Source: Anaeromicrobium sediminis
Lineage (GTDB): Bacteria; Bacillota; Clostridia; Peptostreptococcales; Thermotaleaceae
Direction: 5' to 3'
Length of the DNA: 64,000 nucleotides
Assembly: GCF_002270055.1 (NCBI RefSeq)
Contig: NZ_NIBG01000005.1
Coordinates: 158,023 to 222,022, forward strand
Part shown: in pieces, positions 45,970 through 54,722 of the stretch
How the letters are laid out: every line of letters begins with the position of its first letter
Numbering within the stretch: position 1 is the first letter of the stretch
Position numbers and translations under genes: made by a program
Notes under the pieces: generated by a model
Seen by the model: the letters and a program-made list of their open reading frames with translations, nothing else
Database searches by the model: none
Told to the model about the DNA's origin: nothing

Positions 45970-47079
45970 ATGATAAACAGAGAAAGAATAGTTGAAAAGT
46001 TTTTAGAGTACGTTCAAATCGATAGTGAAACAAAGAACGAAAAGGAATTTGCAGAGAAAATTAAAGGTGAATTAGAAGAACTAGGTTTTAGTGTATACAT
46101 AGATAAGGCAGGAGAAAAGGTAGGTTCAAACACTGGAAATGTCATAGCTAAATTAGAAGGTAATAAGGATGCTGAGCCTATCCTATTTAGTGCTCACATG
46201 GATACTGTTACTCCTGGTATAGGAATTAAGCCTGTTATAAAGGATGAAGTAATATACAGTGATGGAACTACCATATTAGGTTCAGATGATAAAGCAGGTA
46301 TAGCAGCAGTTATAGAAGCAGTAAAAGTATTAAAAGAAGAAAACATAGATCATGGAAATATAGAAGTAGTATTTAGTATTTATGAAGAAGGCGGTCTTTA
46401 TGGAGCTAAAAACCTAGAGTATGATAAGATTGAAGCTAAAAGGGCCTTTGTACTAGACAGTGGTGGATCACCAGGGGAAATTATAATAAAGGGACCTGCT
46501 CAGGATAAATTAGTGGCTAAGATTATAGGTACACCAGCCCATGCGGGAGTATGTCCAGAAGAAGGAATAAGTGCTATTCAAGTGGCAGCAGCAGCCATAG
46601 CTAAGATGAATCTACTTAGAATAGATGAAGAAACTACTGCTAATATTGGTATAATAGAAGGTGGTAAAGCTACTAATATAGTTTGTCCAGAAGTTACTAT
46701 AACAGGAGAAGCTAGAAGTTTAGTAAACGAAAAATTAGATAAGCAAACTGGTCATATGGTTGAGTGTATTGAAAAGGCTTGTGAAGAGTTTGGAGCTAAG
46801 GCAGAAATAGAAACGCCACGTGCCTACTCAGCTTTTAGTGTAGACGAAAATGATGAGATAGTAAAGTTAGTTAAAAAGGCTTGTGACATATTAGGATTTG
46901 AAGCTACTACTAAAGCATCTGGTGGTGGAAGTGATACTAATATACTAAATGGAAATGGAATTAAGGCCATAAACTTAGGTGTTGGAATGAAAAAGGTTCA
47001 CACACTAGAAGAGTATATTAGCATAGATGATTTAACAAAAACTGCTAAGTTAGTATTAGAAATAATTAAGAATGCATAA
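45970..47079 (+). CDS. M20 family metallopeptidase (PepT-like)
   Basis: A 369-residue two-domain zinc peptidase. Metal/catalytic motifs: FSAHMDTV, LGSDDKAGIA, EEGGLYGA, LDSGGSPGE, and a late GGGSDTN followed by HTLEEYI. Closest in style to the tripeptidase T / YqjE group. It is transcribed from its own short leader after the transporter terminator, but the pairing suggests substrate supply by the AbgT protein. Confidence 0.92.
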   Translation: MINRERIVEKFLEYVQIDSETKNEKEFAEKIKGELEELGFSVYIDKAGEKVGSNTGNVIAKLEGNKDAEPILFSAHMDTVTPGIGIKPVIKDEVIYSDGTTILGSDDKAGIAAVIEAVKVLKEENIDHGNIEVVFSIYEEGGLYGAKNLEYDKIEAKRAFVLDSGGSPGEIIIKGPAQDKLVAKIIGTPAHAGVCPEEGISAIQVAAAAIAKMNLLRIDEETTANIGIIEGGKATNIVCPEVTITGEARSLVNEKLDKQTGHMVECIEKACEEFGAKAEIETPRAYSAFSVDENDEIVKLVKKACDILGFEATTKASGGGSDTNILNGNGIKAINLGVGMKKVHTLEEYISIDDLTKTAKLVLEIIKNA

Positions 47080-47110
47080 GGATTTGCCCTCGGGCAAATT
47101 CTTTTTTTGA
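47080..47110 (+). terminator. Terminator after the M20 peptidase
   Basis: ATTTGCC-CTCG-GGCAAAT followed by T7. A further GC hairpin, GGGGCTTGTTGGTAGGCCC with T5, lies at 47142-47165 and may end transcripts of the small minus-strand ORF or of this gene. Confidence 0.85.
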
Positions 47111-47205
47111 TTACTAGAAAATTATATATGAAAGTAATTTAGGGGCTTGTTGGTAGGCCCTTTTTCTGGTGGGAAGATTTAAGGGCTATGGGATCAACAT
47201 CCATA

Positions 47206-47367
47206 TTATTTAAATAGGCGTATCATGCTACTAAAAAATTTTTTCTTTAGCTCAGATTTGTCTTTGGCGCAGTTTTCCTTTAGGGTATAGAATATAATCT
47301 TATCTCCTTCTTTGTTGCCAGTAAAGACCTTATCAGTTGGTTTACCTAAATTTTTGTACATATTCAT
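47206..47367 (-). CDS. 53-residue orphan protein under a cobalamin riboswitch
   Basis: A small ORF read from 47367 with AGGAGTG 8 nt before its ATG. The product is hydrophilic and basic (TDKVFTGNKEGDKIIFYTLK ... SELKKKFF), has a single Cys, and has no membrane segment. I do not recognise it. It is the only ORF downstream of the cobalamin riboswitch on this strand before convergent genes, so it is either a genuine B12-responsive small protein or a relic of a larger lost gene. Confidence 0.55.
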   Translation of the reverse strand: MNMYKNLGKPTDKVFTGNKEGDKIIFYTLKENCAKDKSELKKKFFSSMIRLFK

Positions 47368-47396
47368 TTATATCACTCCTCATTTAATAAAATACT

Positions 47397-47415
47397 ATTC
47401 TTCCCACCGAAGAAT
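47397..47415 (-). terminator. Hairpin between cobalamin aptamer and the small ORF
   Basis: ATTCTTC / GAAGAAT with a 5-nt loop, followed on the minus strand by an A/T-rich run. It may be the regulated terminator or sequestering stem. Confidence 0.5.
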
Positions 47416-47419
47416 GTAC

Positions 47420-47600
47420 ATCTACATAAGGTAGGTCTCCTGACTAATAGATCAACCTACTTCCTCTCCTTCCCGTTAAAAAACAGTGGTAAACTGAGGT
47501 TTCGTCCCTAATTACAGTAGCGGGGGCTGTGTTGGATTTACACCAATCTTCCCTATTAAACTCTACTAGAGTACCTTTAGCAGTAAATGATTATTCCATC
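47420..47600 (-). ncRNA. Cobalamin riboswitch
   Basis: On the minus strand: GGGAAGATTGGTGTAAATCC, CACAGCCCCCGCTACTGT (B12-box region, 47530-47513), GGGACGAAACCTCAG, GGGAAGGAGAGGAAGTAGG and AGTCAGGAGACCTACC (47445-47430). All hallmark blocks are in order. A TATAAT-like -10 lies upstream near 47609-47604. Confidence 0.93.
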
Positions 47601-47744
47601 ATAATTATACCATTTATTAGAAGAAATATAAACATATGAAATTAGGAAAAGACATGATAGATTTTAGGAATAACTGAGGATTTCATACATATTTATAGAA
47701 CATACAGATTAATTTAACAAATACACAACAAGGAGATGAGATAT

Positions 47745-48776
47745 GTGAGAATAGGTATTCCTAGAGCATTGATTTACTATTTTTATTATCCCTTTTTTAA
47801 ACGGCTCTTTGAGGAATTAGGAATGGAAGTAGTAGTGTCACCTAAGACTTCAAAGTCAATACTCAACAAGGGGATAGAATATTCAGCATCTGAAATATGT
47901 GTGCCTATGAAGATATTTTCAGGTCATGTGGTTTACTTATTGGACAAGGTAGATTATATTTTTGTTCCAAGGATGATGAAAATAGGTAGAAATGAATATT
48001 TCTGTCCTAAGTTCATGGGTCTTCCAGATATGATTAAATATACAATTCCTAGGGTAGAAGATAAACTTTTAAGCCCTAAAATTCAATCATTAGAGGAAGA
48101 TATATCAAATATAAAAAATTATAAGGAATTAATAGAGAAACTCCCTATTACTTATAAAGATTTAAAAAGGGCTTTAAAGGTGGCTCGTAAAGAATGGCAA
48201 GATTTTAGAAAGACAAGTAAAAAAGGATATACCATAGATGAAATAATGGAAAATAAAATAATAGAAAAAACAAATGAAAAAATAAATATAGGCCTATTAG
48301 GATATGTATACAATGTATATGATGAATATATTAGCATGGATATAATAAAGAAATTAAAGAACTTAGGGGTTAACGTTAAAACTTTTGAAATGATAGAGGA
48401 AAAGGAGTTAGATAAATCTATAGACTTTATGAGGAAAAAATTATTTTGGACCTTCAGTAATAGACTCCTAGGGGCTGGTTACCATTTTTTTAATGATGAT
48501 AATGTGGATGGTGTAATTCATCTTACTGCCTTTGGATGTGGGCCAGATTCATTTATAGGAAAAGTTCTAGAAATAGATAGCGACAATTATAAGACACCTT
48601 TCATGACCATTAGGATTGATGAACATACGGGAGAAAATCATTTGCTGACTAGAATAGAAGCCTTTGTAGATATGATTAAAAGAAAAAAGATAGGGGTGAT
48701 TAAAAGTGAAGATGACTTTTCCTCACATGGGAAATCCTATAATTTACAAAAAATTAATAGAACTACTGGGGCATGA
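47745..48776 (+). CDS. 2-hydroxyacyl-CoA dehydratase-like protein, DUF2229 part
   Basis: A 343-residue protein of the DUF2229/CoA-activase-associated family (GIPRALIYYFYYPFF; SEICVPMKIFSGHV; NEYFCPKFMGLPDM; TAFGCGPDSFIG; RIDEHTGENHLLTRIEAFVD). The spaced cysteines probably hold an Fe-S cluster. These proteins, together with the next two genes, form ATP-driven low-potential electron-transfer systems related to HgdABC. A GTG start at 47745, 9 nt after AGGAG, is preferred to an ATG touching that site. Its 3' end overlaps the next gene by 71 nt, unusual for this pair. Confidence 0.82.
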   Translation: MRIGIPRALIYYFYYPFFKRLFEELGMEVVVSPKTSKSILNKGIEYSASEICVPMKIFSGHVVYLLDKVDYIFVPRMMKIGRNEYFCPKFMGLPDMIKYTIPRVEDKLLSPKIQSLEEDISNIKNYKELIEKLPITYKDLKRALKVARKEWQDFRKTSKKGYTIDEIMENKIIEKTNEKINIGLLGYVYNVYDEYISMDIIKKLKNLGVNVKTFEMIEEKELDKSIDFMRKKLFWTFSNRLLGAGYHFFNDDNVDGVIHLTAFGCGPDSFIGKVLEIDSDNYKTPFMTIRIDEHTGENHLLTRIEAFVDMIKRKKIGVIKSEDDFSSHGKSYNLQKINRTTGA

Positions 48777-49800
48777 GATAGTATGTCCTAATAAACCAAC
48801 TAAAAAAACCATAGAACTAGGTGTAAAACATAGTCCGGAATTTGCCTGCTTTCCTATGAAAGCCATAATGGGAACTTATATAGAATCTTTAGAAAGGGGA
48901 GCAGACGTTATAGTTACATCAGGAGGACATGGCCCTTGTAGAGCTGGTTTTTATGGTGAAGTCCATAAGAAAATTTTAAATAATATGGGATATGATGTGG
49001 AGTTTATTGTGTTTGACTCTATACATAAGGACTTTAAAGGCTTTATGAAGAATATGATGAAACTTGTTAAACACTCGTCCCTTCTAAAAGTATATAAGAG
49101 TTTTAGACTAGTTTATAAGATTACTAAAGACATAGATTATTTTGAGAAGATTATACAAACTAAAAGGGCCTATGAAATTAATAAGGGAGAATGTAGTAAG
49201 GCATTGCAAGAAATTATTAGTTTATATGATAAGGTACAAGACCATAAAGAACTAGAAAAAATAAAAAAAACAAGTGAATATATAGTAGACAATATACCTA
49301 TAAAATATGTGGAGGAAGATCATAAAATAAGAATAGGTATAGTGGGTGAAATATATGTGGTTATGGAATCATCTGTAAATATGAAAATAGAAGAAGTATT
49401 GGCATCCCTTGGCTGTGAAGTAAGAAGAAGTCATTATCTATCTGATTGGGCAGAGCATAATATAGTTCCTAAAATATTCAGACATGACAGGGAAGAAGAA
49501 ATATTAAAAAAGGGAGAACCCTATATAGAAGTACAAATAGGTGGTCATGCTAAGGAGACCTTAGGCCACATAGTGGACTATAAGGAAAAGGGCTTGGATG
49601 GAATAATCCATTTACTTCCCTTTGGTTGTCTACCAGAATTAGTATCACAAAGCATTATACCTAGAATGTCTAGGGAAATAGACATGCCCATACTTAGTAT
49701 TGCCCTAGATGAACAAAGTGGCCTTTCTAATAATCTGACTAGAATAGAGGCCTTTGTAGACATTATAAAAACAAAGAAAAAAAGAAAAATAGTTTCTTAA
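48706..49800 (+). CDS. 2-hydroxyacyl-CoA dehydratase-like protein, second subunit
   Basis: A 364-residue member of the same superfamily: TFPHMGNPIIYKKLIELLG, SPEFACFPMKAIMGTYIE, GGHGPCRAGFYGEV, LPFGCLPELV and DEQSGLSNNLTRIEAFVD. Cysteines in the ACFP, GPC and GCLP motifs match cluster ligands of HgdB-type proteins. The GTG start follows AGGGGTGA by 7 nt. It shares its C-terminal layout with the preceding protein, so the two are distant paralogues, probably forming a heterodimer. Confidence 0.82.
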   Translation: MKMTFPHMGNPIIYKKLIELLGHEIVCPNKPTKKTIELGVKHSPEFACFPMKAIMGTYIESLERGADVIVTSGGHGPCRAGFYGEVHKKILNNMGYDVEFIVFDSIHKDFKGFMKNMMKLVKHSSLLKVYKSFRLVYKITKDIDYFEKIIQTKRAYEINKGECSKALQEIISLYDKVQDHKELEKIKKTSEYIVDNIPIKYVEEDHKIRIGIVGEIYVVMESSVNMKIEEVLASLGCEVRRSHYLSDWAEHNIVPKIFRHDREEEILKKGEPYIEVQIGGHAKETLGHIVDYKEKGLDGIIHLLPFGCLPELVSQSIIPRMSREIDMPILSIALDEQSGLSNNLTRIEAFVDIIKTKKKRKIVS

Positions 49801-49815
49801 GATGGTGGTGATAGT

Positions 49816-50778
49816 ATGAAAAAGGTGTACTTAGGAGTAGATATTGGTTCTGTAAGTATAAATTTAGTTGCTATAGATTATAATAATGAAATAATATTTA
49901 AGGAATATAGTAGAAGCAACGGTCAACCACTTATATCTACTAAGAAAGCTCTATTGAATTTAAAAGATAAGCTAGATGGTAACTATGAAATATGTGGTGT
50001 AGGAACTACAGGTAGTGGTAGACAATTAATAGGAATGATGTTGGGAGCAGATGTGGTAAAAAATGAAATAACAGCCCATGCCACAGCCACAATGAATTAT
50101 GTAAAAGATGCTAGAACAATTTTTGAAATTGGTGGTCAAGATTCCAAAATGATTTTTTTAAAGGATGGGTTCATAACAGATTTTGCCATGAATACAGTTT
50201 GTGCAGCAGGAACAGGTTCCTTTTTAGATCATCAAGCCGAGAGACTAGGTGTGCCCATAGAAGAATTTGGTGACCATGCTAGAAAGGCTAATAGAAATGT
50301 GAGGATAGCAGGGCGATGCACCGTATTTGCAGAGTCAGATATGATATCTAAACAACAATTTGGTTTTTCAAAGGAAGATATAATAAATGGATTATGTGAA
50401 GCACTAGTTAGAAACTATTTAAGTAACTTAGGTAGGGGTAAAAAATTAGAACCTCCCTATGTGTTCCAAGGTGGAGTTGCAGCTAACAATGGAATAAAGG
50501 ATGCCTTTGAAAGGGAACTAGGTGCCAAAGTATTTGTACCAGAAAATTTTCATGTAATGGGAGCACTAGGAGTAGCCATATTAGCAAAAGAATTTATTTA
50601 TGAAACTAAAAGGAAAACCAACTTTAGGGGGTTTGAAACTGCCAATATAGATTTTGTGCCTACTACCTTTGAGTGTAGTGGATGCAGTAACGTGTGTGAA
50701 GTTATAAAAGTGGAAGTAAATAAGGAAGTAGTGGCCATGTGGGGGGACAAATGTGGAAAATGGACTAATAGCTTTTAA
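49816..50778 (+). CDS. BadF/HgdC-type ATPase activator
   Basis: A 320-residue ASKHA-fold ATPase: GVDIGSVSINLV, GTTGSGRQL, EIGGQDSK, and GGVAANNG. The two cysteines that hold the bridging [4Fe-4S] of the dimer are in NTVCAAGTGSFLDHQ and AGRCTVFAESDMIS. It would use ATP to drive electrons into the two preceding proteins. A C-terminal extra segment with CSGCSNVC and DKCGKW adds four Cys, possibly another metal site. Confidence 0.92.
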   Translation: MKKVYLGVDIGSVSINLVAIDYNNEIIFKEYSRSNGQPLISTKKALLNLKDKLDGNYEICGVGTTGSGRQLIGMMLGADVVKNEITAHATATMNYVKDARTIFEIGGQDSKMIFLKDGFITDFAMNTVCAAGTGSFLDHQAERLGVPIEEFGDHARKANRNVRIAGRCTVFAESDMISKQQFGFSKEDIINGLCEALVRNYLSNLGRGKKLEPPYVFQGGVAANNGIKDAFERELGAKVFVPENFHVMGALGVAILAKEFIYETKRKTNFRGFETANIDFVPTTFECSGCSNVCEVIKVEVNKEVVAMWGDKCGKWTNSF

Positions 50779-50834
50779 AATTCACAAAACATGGTAAAAT
50801 ATATTATAAGCTTAAATACCAAGGAGGAAATTTC

Positions 50835-51266
50835 ATGAGTTGGCAAGATAAATTTAAAGAAGGTGAAGAACTAATCAGAGTAAAAGATTATAATGGAGCT
50901 ATTAGCCATTTTAATAATATGTTAGGAGAATATAAGGATGAGCCTAAAGTATATTATTGGTCTTTTAAATATTTGGGAGACATAGTAGGACATTTGACAA
51001 GAAAAGATTTTTTCCAAGCTATTGATTTATATCAAAAGATAATTAATGAATATGAAGGGGAAGATAACCTCTATGAATTATGTCAAATCGATATTGCAAG
51101 GGCTTATCTTGAAATTGGTTTTGACATGTTAAATAATTTTGATAGTATGACACAAATGATAGAAATAGAAGATGAGAAGATTGCTGATTACTTTGAAAAA
51201 ATCATGAAAAAGAGAAATGATTACATAGAAAGAGCAGCAGAAGCCATTTACAAAGAAAGATTGTAA
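50835..51266 (+). CDS. TPR-like helical protein
   Basis: A 143-residue acidic helical protein with repeat-like units (GEELIRVKDYNGAISHFNNM; DFFQAIDLYQKIINEY) typical of tetratricopeptide proteins. Strong AAGGAGG. Function unknown; 56 nt after the activator gene, so possibly part of its operon. Confidence 0.65.
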   Translation: MSWQDKFKEGEELIRVKDYNGAISHFNNMLGEYKDEPKVYYWSFKYLGDIVGHLTRKDFFQAIDLYQKIINEYEGEDNLYELCQIDIARAYLEIGFDMLNNFDSMTQMIEIEDEKIADYFEKIMKKRNDYIERAAEAIYKERL

Positions 51267-51270
51267 TTTA

Positions 51271-51300
51271 AAAGACTAGGATAAATTCCTAGTCTTTAAT
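51271..51300. terminator. Bidirectional terminator between the TPR gene and RNase H
   Basis: AAAGACTAGGA / TCCTAGTCTTT with a 5-nt loop. Confidence 0.85.
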
Positions 51301-51305
51301 AATTA

Positions 51306-51848
51306 TTATCTAATTTCATCTACACCCATATTTGCCAATTCATCGGCACGAATATTCATTTTAGTAACATGTACAAATTCTTCCATGGTGAAATTAGGAC
51401 CATTCCAAGATTTGAATTTAGGAAACCATTTATTCATTTGAGCTGCACTGTTAATATTTAAATGGCCTTTTACCCTATAAAAGTTTATTTTTTTATGCTT
51501 TTTAACCTCATCTAGTAATTCTACCCAAAGGTCTTTATTTTCTACGGGCTTTTTAGAAGCATTTTTCCAACCATTTTTTTGCCAATTAACATACCATTTT
51601 TTAGTAAAGCAATCTATTAAATAACCACTATCAGAAAAGATATTTATTGATAGGTCACCTTTTTTTAAAGATTTTAATGCCTGTAAAAATGCAGTCATTT
51701 CCATCCTGTTGTTAGTAGTATTTTTCTCTCCACCATATAATTCTTTTTTATGGCCTTTATAAACTAATATGGCTCCCCAGCCACCTAAATTAGTATCATT
51801 TTGATTTCCCGAACAGGCACCATCCGTATATATGTAAATAGAATCCAT
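51306..51848 (-). CDS. rnhA: Ribonuclease H (type 1)
   Basis: A 180-residue RNase H-fold enzyme cutting RNA in RNA-DNA hybrids. The four acidic residues appear in YTDGACSGN, NNRMEMTAFL, FSDSGYLI and ADELANMG. It is longer than the 155-residue E. coli enzyme owing to an insert (about 140-165) before the last motif. The ATG at 51848 with GGGAGGA 6 nt upstream is used, not the upstream in-frame start. Confidence 0.93.
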   Translation of the reverse strand: MDSIYIYTDGACSGNQNDTNLGGWGAILVYKGHKKELYGGEKNTTNNRMEMTAFLQALKSLKKGDLSINIFSDSGYLIDCFTKKWYVNWQKNGWKNASKKPVENKDLWVELLDEVKKHKKINFYRVKGHLNINSAAQMNKWFPKFKSWNGPNFTMEEFVHVTKMNIRADELANMGVDEIR

Positions 51849-51992
51849 AAGTAATCCTCCCTTAAAATACATAGCATATTTATATTATAACAAAATCATT
51901 AATTAAAAAACTGTTAATTTTGTTAACAACCTATGCAATATTTATGCTCCTTGTGAATATAGATAAAATAAAAGCACAAGGAGGTTAATAAG

Positions 51993-52322
51993 ATGTGTAC
52001 AAAGATTGCATCTCTATCAGCAGATCCAAAAGAGGTTATGAGTTTATTTATTATGGATATTGATGCAGATTTAATATATAAGGATTCATTCAGATTAGAT
52101 GGAGAAAAAGAAATTATATACATGGTCTTTGAAAAAAATAAATTAAGAGATGAAAAGGTTGAAACTTTATGTATTAATATAGAAAATATTAGGGGAAAAA
52201 CCACTGCTACCATAATAATTTCTCCAGAGATGACATACGAGGGGGATTGTATAAAAGAAGATTGGTTAGAGAGTATAATGAACATTATAGAAGATTATAT
52301 AATTGAACTTTGGGAAGAATAA
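51993..52322 (+). CDS. Hypothetical acidic protein
   Basis: A 109-residue cytoplasmic, acidic protein with no recognisable motif (SLFIMDIDADLIYKDSF; FEKNKLRDEKVETLCINIEN). It has a strong AAGGAGG site and is read towards the transporter gene 52 nt downstream. Not identified. Confidence 0.55.
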   Translation: MCTKIASLSADPKEVMSLFIMDIDADLIYKDSFRLDGEKEIIYMVFEKNKLRDEKVETLCINIENIRGKTTATIIISPEMTYEGDCIKEDWLESIMNIIEDYIIELWEE

Positions 52323-52374
52323 AATATGAATGAATGGGTATATAACTAATGAAAAAGACTTAAGGGGGGAACCT

Positions 52375-53610
52375 ATGGGAAGTGAAGTATTAAGCATCAT
52401 ACTAAATAGTGCAGAAAATGCTTTCTTGCAGGTAGGTGTTTTTGTAGGAGCTGTTCTATTACTATTTGGCTATATTAATTATAAGCAATCGGGAAATTTC
52501 ATAAGAAAAATAGAAGAATCAAAAAAAATACAACCCATATTGGGAGCCTTATTAGGACTAACACCTGGCTGTGGGGGAGCTATCTTCGTTATGCCCTTAT
52601 TTGTAAAAGGGAAGGTTACTTTTGGAACCATAATAGCTACCCTAATAGCCACTATGGGAGACTCGGCCTTTGTAATAATATCTACTTTGCCCTTGGAATA
52701 TATACTAGTTAGTGTAATTTCTTTTATTGCAGCCATAATAACAGGGTACGTAGTAGACTATTATCATGTGGGTGATAAATTACTCAAAAATATGAATATA
52801 ATAACAAGAGAAGAAGCTCATATTATAAATGAAAAATCAGATCATAATATTATCAATAATGAGAGCGTAGAAGAATTTGTTCATATAGGTCATGATGAAG
52901 GGGATGAGATAGATGTAATTCTTCACCACAATGCCAAAGGTCATCAAGAGCATGGGACCGTTGCATATGAAATAACCCATAAGGGATTCATAATATATTG
53001 GGGAGTTCTTGTTATAGGATTAATACTAGGTATTATGTTATTGTTCCAAATGGATGTTAATGATCTAATTATAAAGGATTTAGGAAAAATAGTAGGTATA
53101 GGAGGAACAATATTATCCATAATTTTAATGATTATGAGTAAGAAATTTATTGGAGATGACACCCACGAAGAAGCAGAATTAAAGAGTATATCCTTAAAGG
53201 AGACTATTATCCATAGTGCTTCTGAAACGGCATTTGTATCTACTTGGGTCTATTTGGCCTATTTAATATATGAATTTGGTATATTCTTTCTAGGTAAAGG
53301 AAACTATGGAGCAGGAGAACTTATAATGACAAATCTTATGACATCTGCTGGATTATATGCCGTATTAGTAGGGGCATTAATAGGATTAATACCAGGTTGT
53401 GGTCCACAAGTAATATTTGTCGCTTTATTTACTAAGGGACTAGTACCCTTTGGAGCTCTAGTTGCTAATGCCATATCTCAAGATGGAGATGCATTGTTTC
53501 CACTATTAGTAATAGATAGGAAAAGTTCACTGTGGGCAACTATAATAACTACTATTCCTGCTTTAATTATAGGATTAATAATTTACTTCATAGAAATGAG
53601 GATGGTTTAA
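52375..53610 (+). CDS. Putative ten-TM heavy-metal/manganese exporter
   Basis: A 411-residue membrane protein of the ArsP_2 / putative manganese transporter type. Two homologous halves each contain a GLTPGCGGAIFVMPLFVKG / GLIPGCGPQVIFVALFTKG signature with Gly-Cys-Gly and a following MGDSAF or SQDGDALFPLL. They are separated by a His/Asp/Glu-rich cytoplasmic loop (about 165-205: HIGHDEGDE, HHNAKGHQEHG) that may bind metal. The ATG at 52375 follows AAGGGGGGAA. Confidence 0.88.
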   Translation: MGSEVLSIILNSAENAFLQVGVFVGAVLLLFGYINYKQSGNFIRKIEESKKIQPILGALLGLTPGCGGAIFVMPLFVKGKVTFGTIIATLIATMGDSAFVIISTLPLEYILVSVISFIAAIITGYVVDYYHVGDKLLKNMNIITREEAHIINEKSDHNIINNESVEEFVHIGHDEGDEIDVILHHNAKGHQEHGTVAYEITHKGFIIYWGVLVIGLILGIMLLFQMDVNDLIIKDLGKIVGIGGTILSIILMIMSKKFIGDDTHEEAELKSISLKETIIHSASETAFVSTWVYLAYLIYEFGIFFLGKGNYGAGELIMTNLMTSAGLYAVLVGALIGLIPGCGPQVIFVALFTKGLVPFGALVANAISQDGDALFPLLVIDRKSSLWATIITTIPALIIGLIIYFIEMRMV

Positions 53611-53630
53611 ATAACCATCCTCATTTTAGT
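53597..53630. terminator. Bidirectional terminator after the exporter
   Basis: TGAGGATGGTT / AACCATCCTCA with a 5-nt loop followed by TTTTAGTTT. It overlaps the exporter stop codon. Confidence 0.82.
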
Positions 53631-53647
53631 TTAATCACAGCTAGTTT

Positions 53648-53908
53648 CTATTCTCTTTCGCTTCCTATTCTAATTACATCTCCCATTTTAGACATAACAT
53701 GATCATATCCATTAGGCCCATGGGGCACAAGACATCCACTACAGTCCTTTATGCCATTATTGTATTTAAAATTACCACCACAATTTTCTTTTAACATATA
53801 TAGTGGGCAATAACAAAATAGACAATTAAACTTTTCAGGATCACTTACCTTATGACATGGGAAATATTCACATTTTCTATTTTGGTTAAACTTATAATTC
53901 TCACTCAT
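53648..53908 (-). CDS. Cysteine-rich small domain protein (zinc-ribbon-like)
   Basis: An 86-residue protein with nine cysteines: KCEYFPCHK, NCLFCYCPLYML, ENCGG, DCSGCLVPHG. This is the Cys-rich small domain family, found alone or fused in corrinoid- and metal-related genes. Its precise role is unknown. GGAGGGGAT precedes the ATG. Confidence 0.82.
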   Translation of the reverse strand: MSENYKFNQNRKCEYFPCHKVSDPEKFNCLFCYCPLYMLKENCGGNFKYNNGIKDCSGCLVPHGPNGYDHVMSKMGDVIRIGSERE

Positions 53909-54032
53909 GTTTATCCCCTCCTAGAAAAATTGTATATTATAATTAAATAAGTAACAATATAATATTTAAAAAAATTGTATATAATGATATTGTTATTTGT
54001 ATATTAAAAATTTAAAAGAAGGAGAAATACCC

Positions 54033-54710
54033 ATGAAGAAAATATTAGTTGTGGATGATGATATAAATATTTGTGAGTTAATAGGACTCTATTTAAGAAA
54101 AGAAGGATATGAAATTGTATTTGCCCATGATGGTAAAAGTGCCATAGATGTGTTAGCGAAGGAAAGACCTAATTTAGTTATACTAGATATAATGCTTCCA
54201 GAGATGGATGGTTGGGATGTATGTACAGAAATGAAGAAAATAAGTGACATTCCAATAATAATGTTAAGTGCAAAGGGAGATACCTTTGATAAGGTATTAG
54301 GATTAAAATTAGGAGCTGACGATTACATGGTCAAGCCCTTTGAACCTAGAGAACTTATAGCCAGAATAGATGCGGTCTTAAGACGAACATACGGCTCTAC
54401 TGTGTCTACTAAAAGTATAAGTCTTCCAGATTTGTATATAGATTTAGATAAATATATAGTTAGAATAGATGATGAAGATATGAAATTGCCTAAAAAGGAA
54501 ATGGAGTTATTATACTTCTTAGTTAAAAATAAGGGTAAAGTATTCACAAGAGAACAGCTCATAGATAATATATGGGGAATAGATTTCTTTGGAGATACAA
54601 GGACTATAGATGTACATATAAAAAGATTAAGGGAAAAGTTATCTAATCTAAGCGATAAATATAATATAAAGACCATATGGGGTGTAGGGTATAAATTTGA
54701 AATAATATAA
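54033..54710 (+). CDS. OmpR-type response regulator of the HtrA module
   Basis: A 225-residue regulator: receiver with the acceptor Asp in LVILDIMLPEMDGW, Ser in MLSAKG and Lys in MVKPFEP; winged helix (about 130-225) ending WGVGYKFEI. The ATG at 54033 follows AAGGAGA. It is 12 nt before the kinase and in line with an HtrA protease, as in CssRS-like envelope-stress systems. Confidence 0.93.
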   Translation: MKKILVVDDDINICELIGLYLRKEGYEIVFAHDGKSAIDVLAKERPNLVILDIMLPEMDGWDVCTEMKKISDIPIIMLSAKGDTFDKVLGLKLGADDYMVKPFEPRELIARIDAVLRRTYGSTVSTKSISLPDLYIDLDKYIVRIDDEDMKLPKKEMELLYFLVKNKGKVFTREQLIDNIWGIDFFGDTRTIDVHIKRLREKLSNLSDKYNIKTIWGVGYKFEII

Positions 54711-54722
54711 AAGGAGAAAAAT

